A stretch of 45,282 nt of DNA, from positions 24,290 through 69,571 of the forward strand of contig NZ_MXAP01000039.1 in NCBI RefSeq assembly GCF_002027555.1, written 5' to 3'. Below the pieces are notes generated by a model, which worked only from the letters and a program-made list of their open reading frames with translations, ran no database searches and was not told where the DNA came from. Positions 26,626 to 35,933 of the stretch are shown here, in pieces. Position numbers and translations under genes: made by a program. The stretch comes from Moraxella equi. GTDB lineage: Bacteria > Pseudomonadota > Gammaproteobacteria > Pseudomonadales > Moraxellaceae. Every line of letters begins with the position of its first letter. The first letter of the stretch is position 1.

Positions 26626-27807
26626 ATGACTGCCAAACACAACCCCCAAGATTTTGAAAATCCCCCCATCAACTGGGTGCCTGCTGTTTTTCTCATCAGC
26701 ACGCCTTTGCTCGCCTTGATTTTGGTGCCGTGGTATCTATGGACGCATGACACCAGTCCTGCTCTGTGGATTGCCTTTTCGCTATTTATGGCGTGGACGG
26801 GACTGTCCATCACCGCAGGCTATCATCGCTTATTTGCCCATAAATCCTATGAAACTCACCCCGTTGTCAAATATTTTTTGCTCATCGGGGCGACCTTGGC
26901 GGTACAAAGCTCTGCCTTTGACTGGTGTTCAGGGCACCGTGTCCATCACCGCCATGTCGATGATGAATATGATGACCCCTACTCGGCACGTCGTGGTTTT
27001 TGGTTTAGCCATATGCAGTGGATGTTAAAAAAATACCCCAGCGGTCAATACGACTACAAAAACATCCCTGACCTGAAAAAAGACAAGGTACTGGTACACC
27101 AACATGAGCATTATGGACTGTGGGTGCTACTGACCAATGTCATCATCCTAAGTGCTGTCGGGCTTATCATTGGCGACATGCTCGGGGCATTTATCATTGT
27201 GGGGCTACTGCGTATGGTACTAACCCATCATTTTACCTTTTTTATCAACTCGCTGTGCCACATGTTCGGCACACGCCCTTATACTGATGAAAACACCGCC
27301 CGTGATAACCCGATTTTGGCGATTTTTACTTGGGGCGAAGGCTATCATAACTACCATCATTATTTCCAATACGACTATCGCAATGGGGTCAAATGGTGGC
27401 AATACGACCCAACCAAATGGCTCATCGCAGGCTTATCCAAAATCGGTCTTGCCAAAGAGCTAAAAACGGTCGATGACCTAACCATCAAGCACGCCGAAGT
27501 TACCATGCAGTTTAAACGTGCCGAAGCTCGCATTGCAGGTGGGGATTTGTCCTTAGATGATAAGCTCATGCTGTTCAAAGATAAAATCAGTGCCGAATAC
27601 GACGCCTTTACCAATACCGTGGAAGAATGGCACGCCCTAAAAGCCAAATCCATGGAGCTAAAACGCACCGAATTTGCCAACCGCTTGCATGAAGCTGATG
27701 AATACCTAAAAGAACAGTTCGCCCAAGTGGAACAAAAAATCCGTGACCACAGTGAACGTGTAGAACAAGCCTTTATGCAATTAAAAGGTAAAACTGTTAA
27801 GGGTTGA
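26626..27807 (+). CDS. Membrane fatty acid (acyl-CoA) delta-9 desaturase
   Basis: This 393-residue di-iron desaturase introduces a double bond into acyl chains. All three histidine boxes are visible: HRLFAH (67-72), HRVHH (104-108) and the late GEGYHNYHH (about 245-253). Four membrane helices surround them. A charged, probably coiled-coil C-terminal tail of about 100 residues (from about 290) is additional to the core fold. The ATG at 26626 has AGGAAA upstream; the longer frame from 26530 runs through the promoter and is rejected. The gene is divergent from a TetR regulator and followed by a terminator. Confidence 0.92.
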   Translation: MTAKHNPQDFENPPINWVPAVFLISTPLLALILVPWYLWTHDTSPALWIAFSLFMAWTGLSITAGYHRLFAHKSYETHPVVKYFLLIGATLAVQSSAFDWCSGHRVHHRHVDDEYDDPYSARRGFWFSHMQWMLKKYPSGQYDYKNIPDLKKDKVLVHQHEHYGLWVLLTNVIILSAVGLIIGDMLGAFIIVGLLRMVLTHHFTFFINSLCHMFGTRPYTDENTARDNPILAIFTWGEGYHNYHHYFQYDYRNGVKWWQYDPTKWLIAGLSKIGLAKELKTVDDLTIKHAEVTMQFKRAEARIAGGDLSLDDKLMLFKDKISAEYDAFTNTVEEWHALKAKSMELKRTEFANRLHEADEYLKEQFAQVEQKIRDHSERVEQAFMQLKGKTVKG

Positions 27808-27817
27808 TAATCCATCA

Positions 27818-27847
27818 AGAGAGTAAATTTAGATTTACTCTCTTTTT
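27818..27847 (+). terminator. Terminator of the desaturase gene
   Basis: The hairpin AGAGAGTAAAT / ATTTACTCTCT is followed by a T run, 11 bases after the stop codon. Confidence 0.85.
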
Positions 27848-27886
27848 AAGTGTTTAATTTTTTGTTTTGCCATCATAAGACCTAAA

Positions 27887-28091
27887 TAGGGCGTGCTGAA
27901 CCTTTATAACACAATTTAAAACATAGAAATGTTTTAGAAATAAAATAATGTTTTTGCATGAAAAATGGCTAAATCTCGTTTTTCATAATAAAAGCTCGTT
28001 TGATAGAATGACTATCAAACAAGCTGTTTCCTTGAAAAACGTACGATTTTTCTCATTTTTCATTGCAAATACAAAAGGCAGGCACGCCCTA
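27887..28091 (-). mobile_element. MITE-like element, copy 2 (inverted relative to copy 1)
   Basis: A ~201 bp element is flanked by TA dinucleotides, with ends GGGCGTGC ... GGCACGCCC. Read on the minus strand it matches 9918-10120 over nearly its whole length with scattered differences. It has no coding capacity. Confidence 0.85.
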
Positions 28092-28096
28092 ATTAT

Positions 28097-28125
28097 TTGC
28101 AACTATTTAAAAATAAAGATATAAT
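28097..28125 (+). promoter_or_regulatory. Sigma-70 promoter of a candidate small RNA
   Basis: TTGCAA (28097-28102) and TATAAT (28120-28125) are spaced exactly 17 bases. The promoter begins 6 bases after the MITE end. No protein gene follows on this strand. Confidence 0.65.
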
Positions 28126-28131
28126 ACCAAA

Positions 28132-28280
28132 ATCCCCATTGTGTCGATATTGTGATAGCTCTTATTGGGTTGTCTCTCATCATTTCCGGAATGAGGTTGG
28201 TGTCAGCTACCCAATGCTACGTAATTGGCGGGAACTGCCGTAAGTGCCTTAAAAAAGAGCCTAGGCATAGGCTCTTTTTT
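28132..28280 (+). ncRNA. Candidate small non-coding RNA
   Basis: About 150 bases lie between a near-consensus promoter and a strong Rho-independent terminator (28251-28280), on the strand opposite to ftsK and with no downstream gene. TTGGGT (about 28167) can pair with ACCCAA (about 28209), enclosing an inner CATTTCCGGAATG hairpin; a further GGC...GCC hairpin follows. I do not recognise a known RNA family (not SRP, tmRNA, RNase P or 6S). A short ORF starting at GTG 28152 runs through the terminator and is unlikely to be real. Confidence 0.5.
28251..28280 (+). terminator. Terminator of the candidate small RNA
   Basis: The hairpin AAAAAAGAGCCTA / TAGGCTCTTTTTT with a GGCA loop. Its symmetry means it may also serve ftsK (stop at 28309, minus strand). 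Confidence 0.85.
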
Positions 28281-28308
28281 TATTACAACAAGGCAGATTG
28301 TCATCTTA

Positions 28309-31278
28309 TCACATCAAAATCTGCCGTTTACCAGCATTATCCATCGGACTGACCAATCCTGCCTCTTCCATCATATCCACGATACGGGCGGCACGGTTAT
28401 AACCAATGCCCAGTTTACGCTGAATGCTGGATATGGAGACTTTACGGCTTTCCATGACAAAGGTCACCGCCTGATGATAATATTCATCATCACCACCCTT
28501 ACCCAGTCCATCGCCCGACCCTTCGCCTTCAAAAGTGTAACTATTTGACAGGTCAATATAATCAGGTCTGCCACGCTCACGCCACGCATCGCAGACACGG
28601 TTAACCTCATCATCATCCACATACGCCCCATGCACACGGCGTGGAGTGTTCTCGCCCGGCCCGATGAACATCATGTCACCGTTACCAAGCATACTCTCTG
28701 CCCCACCCTCTTCGATGATGGTACGACTGTCCACCTTTGAGTTCACTCGTAGGGCGACACGAGACGGGATATTTGCCTTAATCAGACCTGTGACGACATT
28801 CACCGTTGGACGCTGAGTGGCAAGCACCAGATGAATGCCAGCGGCACGAGCCTTTTGGGCAAGGCGAACAATCGGCTCTTCGGCAGTTTTACCTAACTGC
28901 ATAATCATATCCGCAAATTCATCCGCCACGATAACGATGAGTGGCAAAGGCTTGAGTTTGGGGGCGGTCTTGATGCCGACATTTTCGTCCGCTCGCCACA
29001 GTGGGTCAAATATCGGCTCGCCTGACGTCTCAGCTTGTAGCACTTTTTTGTTAAATTCTGAGATTTTACGCACACGCAGTAAGCTCATGAGCTGATAACG
29101 TCGCTCCATCTCGTTCACGCACCACGTCAGAGCAGCGGTCGCCTCAGTCATGTCCGTAATCACAGGCGTGAGCAGGTGTGGTATGTCGCCATAGTTGGCA
29201 AGTTCTAGCTGTTTAGGGTCAATCAGCACCAGTTTGAGCTCATCAGGGGTGTATTTAAAGAGCATGGAGAGCAAGATAGAGTTCACAAAAACCGACTTAC
29301 CTGAGCCTGTCGTACCTGCCACCAGCATATGTGGGGCTTTGGCAAGGTCAGCGATGACCACCTTGCCGCCGATGTCTTTACCGATGGCGACACCGATTTG
29401 CTTATCAGGGTTTTTGTAATCAGGGGTATCCAGCAGTTCAATGAGTCGCACCATCTCTCGCTTTTTGTTGGGTACTTCAATACCGATATAAGGCTTGCCT
29501 GGTATGACTTCGACCACACGCAGGCTCGCCATAGAAAGCGACCGTGCCAAATCCTGTGCCGCTCCCGTTACTCGGCTTGCTTTAATCCCTGCCGCTAGCT
29601 CCACCTCAAAGCGAGTCACCACAGGCCCGACCATGGCACTGACTACGGTTGCTTTGATATTAAACTCTCTTAATTTAATTTCCAAAAGCTCAGATAACTG
29701 TTGCAGTTCTTGTTCGGTGTAGCTCGGCTGTTTGTTGGGGTCAGGTCTATCTAGGATAGAGAGCTCAGGAATGGGCGATAGGCTCATGCGATGGGTGAGT
29801 GTATCCATCGCTCGTGACCGCTGTGGATTTGGTACATCCGCCTCTACATCTTTAAAATGTGCCTGCTTGGGCGTATCTTCTACAGGCAACGGTTTTTTAG
29901 GGATAAAATTATCAGGATGTAAAGGTGGCTGGGCCAGCTCTTCGTCCAATATCCCTGCCATCCCATCTGTTATTACATTGTTTTCAACATCAGTTTTACC
30001 TGATGAGTTTATTTGCACGTCCCCATTTAATCTCTCTTGCGTATCAACCCGCAAATCCTGTTCTTGCACTTCTTGATTTAGCAAATCCTCTGATAATCTC
30101 ATCCACTCATCGTCAAAAACATTATCACGACTGATGTTAGTGGTTTGATTAGTTCGGTTGTTTTGGTAGACAAAATCCACCTCGTCATCAACATCTATCT
30201 CAATCCCCATCCCTCCATCAACAGTTTGATTATCATTGACATTTACTTGCTCATTAATATCATTCGCACTGACAATTTTTACCTTAGTTTTGGATGTTAA
30301 CTCAACGATATCATCAGAATCATGATTTAGAATCTCAATCAGCTCATCATCATTCATGGACGCTAACGGCTTACTCTCACTCTCATGATTAACGCCATCC
30401 GTCTGCCGAGTGTGTAACTGATTGGCATCTAGTGTCAGACTATCTACTTTTAACACCACTTCATCAGCATGGATCTCCACACGGCTTGCTTGTGGCTCTT
30501 CGTCTTGTTTGCCCTGATGAACATTTGCCAGTATTTCATCACGAAGTCCTGATGTTTGCAGGAACTTTGACAAACCCTCATCATCCTGTTGCTGTTGGGT
30601 GTAAACCACTGGTTTTTCAGTCAATTCATTTTCAATCAACTCAAAAGGATTGTTATCCTCTTCCGATGGTGCACTTGACCGATCTTGACTAGCCACCTTG
30701 TCATTATCAAGCCATCCCATTAACCAATGGAAAATTGCCAAAGGACGCACCTCAAACACCAATATCATAATGATGGTCGTGAGGGTTAATAAAAATAAAG
30801 CCGTTACCACACTACCAAACTGATGCATCAACCCCTGATAAAGCTCAAACCCCAAAACACCACCAGTTACCAGTCCTGTATTATACTCACCTGCCACCCT
30901 CCATCCTGCTAGCAGACCACTAAGGCACACCAACAAAAAACCATACGCCAACACCCGAAGTTGCCACATCACCTGCGACTGTCGCCACCATAAAAGTGCC
31001 ACTTCGTACATCATGACCAGCACCAGCCACCATGCCCCATACCCAAAAAACACGTGCAAAATATCGGCAAGCCACGCCCCAAGGCGACCGCCAACATTGG
31101 TGATCTCCTGCCTGCCACCAACATGCGACCACGCAGGGTCTAAGGTGTTGTAAGATAATAATGATAAAAATAAAAACCCAAGCACCACCGTACCAAACAC
31201 ACTAAAAAACAGGCGTTTGATGGCAGGCATACGGCTAAGAATCTCGGCAATGTTTTGATTTTGTAATAGTTTTTTCAT
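28309..31278 (-). CDS. ftsK: DNA translocase FtsK
   Basis: This 989-residue protein couples chromosome segregation to cell division. It has four to five N-terminal membrane helices (about 20-190), a long acidic, low-complexity linker (to about 480), a RecA-like motor with Walker A GTTGSGKS (655-662) and Walker B LPLIVIVADEFADM, and a C-terminal winged-helix gamma domain (RKLGIGYNRAARIVDMMEEAG) that reads KOPS. The ATG at 31278 is chosen because a promoter (31312-31341) lies between it and the longer TTG start at 31341, although no clear ribosome binding site is seen. It ends 29 bases from the terminator of the small RNA candidate. Confidence 0.96.
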   Translation of the reverse strand: MKKLLQNQNIAEILSRMPAIKRLFFSVFGTVVLGFLFLSLLSYNTLDPAWSHVGGRQEITNVGGRLGAWLADILHVFFGYGAWWLVLVMMYEVALLWWRQSQVMWQLRVLAYGFLLVCLSGLLAGWRVAGEYNTGLVTGGVLGFELYQGLMHQFGSVVTALFLLTLTTIIMILVFEVRPLAIFHWLMGWLDNDKVASQDRSSAPSEEDNNPFELIENELTEKPVVYTQQQQDDEGLSKFLQTSGLRDEILANVHQGKQDEEPQASRVEIHADEVVLKVDSLTLDANQLHTRQTDGVNHESESKPLASMNDDELIEILNHDSDDIVELTSKTKVKIVSANDINEQVNVNDNQTVDGGMGIEIDVDDEVDFVYQNNRTNQTTNISRDNVFDDEWMRLSEDLLNQEVQEQDLRVDTQERLNGDVQINSSGKTDVENNVITDGMAGILDEELAQPPLHPDNFIPKKPLPVEDTPKQAHFKDVEADVPNPQRSRAMDTLTHRMSLSPIPELSILDRPDPNKQPSYTEQELQQLSELLEIKLREFNIKATVVSAMVGPVVTRFEVELAAGIKASRVTGAAQDLARSLSMASLRVVEVIPGKPYIGIEVPNKKREMVRLIELLDTPDYKNPDKQIGVAIGKDIGGKVVIADLAKAPHMLVAGTTGSGKSVFVNSILLSMLFKYTPDELKLVLIDPKQLELANYGDIPHLLTPVITDMTEATAALTWCVNEMERRYQLMSLLRVRKISEFNKKVLQAETSGEPIFDPLWRADENVGIKTAPKLKPLPLIVIVADEFADMIMQLGKTAEEPIVRLAQKARAAGIHLVLATQRPTVNVVTGLIKANIPSRVALRVNSKVDSRTIIEEGGAESMLGNGDMMFIGPGENTPRRVHGAYVDDDEVNRVCDAWRERGRPDYIDLSNSYTFEGEGSGDGLGKGGDDEYYHQAVTFVMESRKVSISSIQRKLGIGYNRAARIVDMMEEAGLVSPMDNAGKRQILM

Positions 31279-31311
31279 GATTGGGGGGCAGGTTAAGAGT
31301 TTTAGCTGTCT

Positions 31312-31341
31312 ATTATATCGGATAATGGCAGGGTTTTTCAA
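31312..31341 (-). promoter_or_regulatory. Promoter of ftsK
   Basis: On the minus strand, TTGAAA and TATAAT are separated by 18 bases, about 34 bases before the chosen ATG. Confidence 0.6.
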
Positions 31342-31394
31342 AATTTTTTATGTCCATCAAATAATTATGGTTGCTAATAAAACATCCAAACAGC

Positions 31395-31420
31395 AAAAAC
31401 CCACCATAAGGCGGGTTTTT
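31395..31420 (-). terminator. Terminator of the porin gene
   Basis: On the minus strand, AAAAACCCGCC / GGTGGGTTTTT forms a hairpin followed by T, about 20 bases after the porin stop codon. Confidence 0.8.
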
Positions 31421-31438
31421 GTAAGGGTGTGATACAAA

Positions 31439-32443
31439 TTAGAATTTGTATTCTAGACCTGCACCAATGCCATAGGCGTTAGCTTTATTACCGTCAGCAT
31501 CTGCTCTTAGGTTTACATTTTCAGAACGTTGGTAAGCACCATACAGATGACCAGTAGTTGCTTGGTTAAAGGCATACTTGCTACCAACAACAGTACGGAA
31601 AACCTCAGCATCTTTAAAACCTTCTGCATTATCAACAAAATCTAGCTGACCGTAAGCAGTCCATGGAGTTTGAACCAACTTATGTTCAGCAGACACAGTA
31701 AATGCATTTTCTTTCTCAGAACCAGTTTCTAAAACATCTTGATGTAGAGTGCTATATTGAGTATTCTGGTATAAGGCAGCTACAGTAGTAGCAGGACTTA
31801 GGTCATAAGCACCACTTACACGAATAGCTTTTGTCTTACCTGATTGGATATAGGTAGCACCCGCACGATATGGAGTATTCTCAGGTTCAAATTGAGCACC
31901 AACACCCCAAGCATCACGAGTCAAAGAATCTGTTGCATCATTATTCTCATCAAGAACATACATACCTAGGAAGTTAACGCCATTGTAGTTGGGTGATACA
32001 TAAGCAAAAGCATTGTTAGCACGTGGGGCATCAAATGATGCCAATACGTTGTCGCCACCAATCACGCCACCTTGGGCAACAGTAGCATAGTCAACCATGC
32101 CATCAATCGCTGTTAGGCGACCAGCAAGTAGGGTGCCATATTGCTTGTTAGACAGACCTAGATAGCTATCACGAGCTTCGAAGGTACGAGTATCATCATC
32201 AACTTCAACACGGTATTCTAGTTGATAAACAAGGTCAGTATTGGCAGTTAGGGCTTCTGAACCTTTAAAACCGATACGAGAGGCGTTAGAGTTTAGTTGA
32301 GTGCGAGAGTCTTTGCTTGCACTGTTGCTGTTGCCATCTTGTACATCAAGAGTTAGGAATGCTTTACCGTAAACTTGTGGGGCAGCATTGGCGGCTGTGA
32401 TAGACAAAGCAGCAACAGCTGACGCTAAAAGTAGTTTTTTCAT
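31439..32443 (-). CDS. Gram-negative general porin
   Basis: This 334-residue outer-membrane beta-barrel has a signal peptide (MKKLLLASAVAALSITAANA) and the start of the mature chain APQVYGKAFLTLD, typical of Neisseria/Moraxella type trimeric porins. It contains GFKGSEAL, AYVSPNYNGV and a C-terminal strand ending in Phe (GAGLEYKF), the BAM recognition signal. The ATG at 32443 has GGAGA upstream. It may correspond to the M35/OmpC-like porins of Moraxella, but I do not assign a name. It has a good promoter at 32567-32595 and a ~115-base leader. Confidence 0.9.
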   Translation of the reverse strand: MKKLLLASAVAALSITAANAAPQVYGKAFLTLDVQDGNSNSASKDSRTQLNSNASRIGFKGSEALTANTDLVYQLEYRVEVDDDTRTFEARDSYLGLSNKQYGTLLAGRLTAIDGMVDYATVAQGGVIGGDNVLASFDAPRANNAFAYVSPNYNGVNFLGMYVLDENNDATDSLTRDAWGVGAQFEPENTPYRAGATYIQSGKTKAIRVSGAYDLSPATTVAALYQNTQYSTLHQDVLETGSEKENAFTVSAEHKLVQTPWTAYGQLDFVDNAEGFKDAEVFRTVVGSKYAFNQATTGHLYGAYQRSENVNLRADADGNKANAYGIGAGLEYKF

Positions 32444-32566
32444 GGGTTTCTCCACTGACATTTTTAGTGATGGGGCTGCTGTACGCTTGCACCCAGTATG
32501 ATAAGCTATCAATTGCTCAATGGCTTATCACGGCTTTTTTTAAGTTATTTCCAATATGGGTATTTC

Positions 32567-32595
32567 ATCATAGTTTCGTGACGTATTCATGACAA
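32567..32595 (-). promoter_or_regulatory. Promoter of the porin gene
   Basis: On the minus strand, TTGTCA and TATGAT are spaced by 17 bases. The 5' leader would be about 115 bases long, which is long enough for small-RNA control. Confidence 0.7.
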
Positions 32596-33042
32596 TCTTT
32601 GCAATCTTTAATAAAACACGATTAAATCATACATCAAATGCAACAAATAAATCAAAACAGCATTAATCCCATACCGTGTGTATAGAATACCAATTTTGTC
32701 ATATTTTGCAACACCTTTTATCACAAAAATTCACACTTTTTTAAATAAATTTAAAAAAATATATATTTATCAATAATTTATAATGTTACTGATTTCCAAA
32801 AAATTTGTAAACATTGAGAATATTTTTTAATTGGAAGTATTTATTTGGCAAAATACGAGATTATCCGTGTTAATTTTGGATAAATGTATTAATGTTTTAC
32901 AAGTGTTATATTGCACCATTGTGTAAAAAATCATCAATTTGTGACTATACGTGACAATCAAAAAGGCTCTTATTTATGATTAAATCATCAAAATCGTGCT
33001 AAAATATGCCATCATTTTAGCATAACCGATATTGGAATCATC
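32596..33042. other. AT-rich gene-free stretch between porin and miaE
   Basis: I see no gene or RNA here. Near its right end an extended -10 element TGCTAAAAT (about 32998-33006) probably serves miaE. Confidence 0.45.
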
Positions 33043-33711
33043 ATGACCGACATACTGCCCGAAGATGACCTGCACGCCATCGCAAGCCGTGCCAAAGCCA
33101 AAACCGACATTAGCCACATCCATGCCTTTTTGGGGGCGAGTACCAGCGAAAAGTGGCTAGAAGTTGCTAAGAACAACCTGCCCCTGCTCATGCAAGACCA
33201 CGCCAACTGCGAGAAAAAAGCGGCGGGAACAGCGATGAATTTGATTTTTCGTTATGAGTTTCACAGAGATTTGCAAGAAAAACTTGCTCAGCTGGTGCGT
33301 GAAGAGATGCTCCACTACGAGCAAGTGCTAGAACTCATGAAAGAGCGTGGTATCGCATGGTCGCACCTGCCTGCGGGGCGATACGCCAAGGGGCTGTTAA
33401 AGCACAAACGCACGTGGGAGCCTGCGGGCATGATAGACATGCTTATCATCGGGGCGTTCATCGAAGCTCGTTCGTGTGAGCGGTTCTCAGCACTGGCGGA
33501 TGTCATCGATGATGAAAAGCTGTCAAAATATTATAAATACCTACTCAAATCCGAAAGCCGTCATTATGAAGACTATCTGGCTCTTGCTCAGTCGGTATCT
33601 GATGAGTCGATAGATGAGCGAGTGGCATTTTTTCGGGCGGTGGAAGCCGAGCTGATAGATAGCCCTGACAGTGAGTTACGTTTTCATAGTGGCGTGCCTG
33701 ATTTTGTCTAA
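33043..33711 (+). CDS. miaE: tRNA-(ms2io6A37)-hydroxylase MiaE
   Basis: This 222-residue ferritin-like di-iron monooxygenase hydroxylates the isopentenyl group of ms2i6A37 in tRNAs reading U-starting codons. Helical iron ligands are visible as ExxH-type pairs: DHANCEKKAA, REEMLHYEQVLE, IEARSCERF and ESRHYEDYL. The blocks LPAGRYAKGL and GAFIEARSCERF are family hallmarks. It stands alone between porin and trxB. Confidence 0.93.
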   Translation: MTDILPEDDLHAIASRAKAKTDISHIHAFLGASTSEKWLEVAKNNLPLLMQDHANCEKKAAGTAMNLIFRYEFHRDLQEKLAQLVREEMLHYEQVLELMKERGIAWSHLPAGRYAKGLLKHKRTWEPAGMIDMLIIGAFIEARSCERFSALADVIDDEKLSKYYKYLLKSESRHYEDYLALAQSVSDESIDERVAFFRAVEAELIDSPDSELRFHSGVPDFV

Positions 33712-33872
33712 ACGCCATTCAAACAAGCCATCATCGCATTTATCAATCATCGGATTTTAAATTTTAGCGTGTGTGGTGCTTGTAATTTGGGCAGGCAGAC
33801 ACATATTATGGCTTTACTCTTTGGCTTTTGTTTTTCTTTATAACCTTAATTGATTGATGGCTTAAAAGTTAA

Positions 33873-34850
<978 letters not shown>

Positions 34851-34866
34851 TTTAAGTGCTAAATGA

Positions 34867-34897
34867 AAATAAAGGGCGAGTTTTCGTCCTTTTTATT
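34867..34897 (+). terminator. Terminator of trxB
   Basis: The hairpin AAATAAAGGGCGA / TCGTCCTTTTTATTT lies 17 bases after the stop codon, followed by T. Confidence 0.75.
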
Positions 34898-34916
34898 TTT
34901 TTGGGTCTTGGTTCAG

Positions 34917-35024
34917 AAAGTATGCTACAGGGAAAACCGTTCGTGGTGAGCTTGTCGAACCATGACGGTTTTCCTACCCTTCGACAGGCTTAGGGCGAAC
35001 GGAAAACCTAGTTCAGCATACTTT
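34917..35024 (+). repeat. ~108 bp inverted-repeat element, copy A
   Basis: The ends AAAGTATGCT / AGCATACTTT are inverted repeats. The inside contains a second inverted pair (GAAAACCGTTCG / CGAACGGAAAAC) and TTCGACAGGCTTAGGGCGAA. A close copy in the same orientation is at 37068-37180. The whole can fold into one long hairpin, like a MITE. Confidence 0.8.
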
Positions 35025-35051
35025 TTAGACTACAACCTTTTTTATTTTTGG

Positions 35052-35390
35052 TTAATTCACCACCACCGCACTCGCCCCGATTTTATCGGCAATGGGTTTT
35101 AGTTTGCCCACTTTATCCGTAGTAAAAATCGGCAAACCACCCATGACATAATCCGCTTTTGGCTTATCCATAATCACAATCGCCTTTTGGATACCGTCAA
35201 GGCTTACGATGATACGAGATTGCGAACCGTGTTTTATCATCAGGTCATGATTGGGCAGTAGCCTACCAAGTTCACGTTTAAAATCATCAATACTGGCAGG
35301 CTTTTTGGCAAAATAGGGCTTGATTAGGGCGATGACAAACAGCCCGATAAAGAGTGCAATAAGTCCAATAAAAAGCTGTGTTGCGTTCAT
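35052..35390 (-). CDS. Small membrane-anchored protein of unknown function
   Basis: This 112-residue protein has one N-terminal transmembrane helix (about 5-24) and a small soluble domain (about 35-112: DDFKRELGRLLPNHDLMIKHG ... in two parts). I do not recognise the family. It is the last gene of the lemA/TPM cluster and begins 6 bases after the TPM gene, so co-transcription is likely. Confidence 0.7.
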   Translation of the reverse strand: MNATQLFIGLIALFIGLFVIALIKPYFAKKPASIDDFKRELGRLLPNHDLMIKHGSQSRIIVSLDGIQKAIVIMDKPKADYVMGGLPIFTTDKVGKLKPIADKIGASAVVVN

Positions 35391-35396
35391 TTTTGC

Positions 35397-35909
35397 CTAC
35401 CTTAAATACACCACATTATCAGGCAATTCATTACCACTTGTATCATCACAAGGGAAGTATTGATTTAAAAGTCGCCCAATCTCATCAATAAGCCACCCCA
35501 AGCCGTCCGCCATGTCGCCTTTTTTGAAATAATCTAGCGTGTTTTGGCAAAGATTTTGCCAATCATCGCAGGCATACGTATCAATGCCACGGTCAGCAAT
35601 GATTTCAAGGTCATGCTCGCACAGATTGACATAAATCAGCACGCCTGTATTGTGAGCGGTGTCCCACACGCCATATTCGCCAAAAAGCTGTAAGGCACGC
35701 CCACGGCAGTCGTTATCATAGGCGAGACCGACTGGCAGATGATTTTCAATGATAAGGCGTATCTCGCCCCGATGACCTTTTTCGGCTCGGGCGATACGCT
35801 CGGCAAGGGCAATTTTGAGTTCGGCAGTTAGCCAGCGATTGTGCAAAAATGGCACAAAAACAATCTGGCGAAACAGGCGTGCTAGGCTTTTTTGGGGAAT
35901 GTGTCTCAT
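35397..35909 (-). CDS. TPM-domain protein (short, without signal peptide)
   Basis: This 170-residue protein matches the second TPM (TLP18.3/Psb32/MOLO-1) type commonly found beside LemA and YgcG. It has KGHRGEIRLIIE, NTGVLIYVNLCEHDLEIIADRGID and a C-terminal GLGWLIDEIGRLLNQYFP. It lacks a signal peptide. It starts 24 bases after the longer TPM gene with AAGGA before the ATG. The function is not established; TPM domains have been linked to membrane stress and phosphatase activity. Confidence 0.85.
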   Translation of the reverse strand: MRHIPQKSLARLFRQIVFVPFLHNRWLTAELKIALAERIARAEKGHRGEIRLIIENHLPVGLAYDNDCRGRALQLFGEYGVWDTAHNTGVLIYVNLCEHDLEIIADRGIDTYACDDWQNLCQNTLDYFKKGDMADGLGWLIDEIGRLLNQYFPCDDTSGNELPDNVVYLR

Positions 35910-35933
35910 ACTTTATCCTTGTTTTTCAATCAA

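Noticed and set aside
28152..28352. 66-codon frame starting with GTG
   Set aside because: It reads through a strong terminator and into the ftsK 3' end, and has no ribosome binding site. The stretch is better explained as a small RNA.
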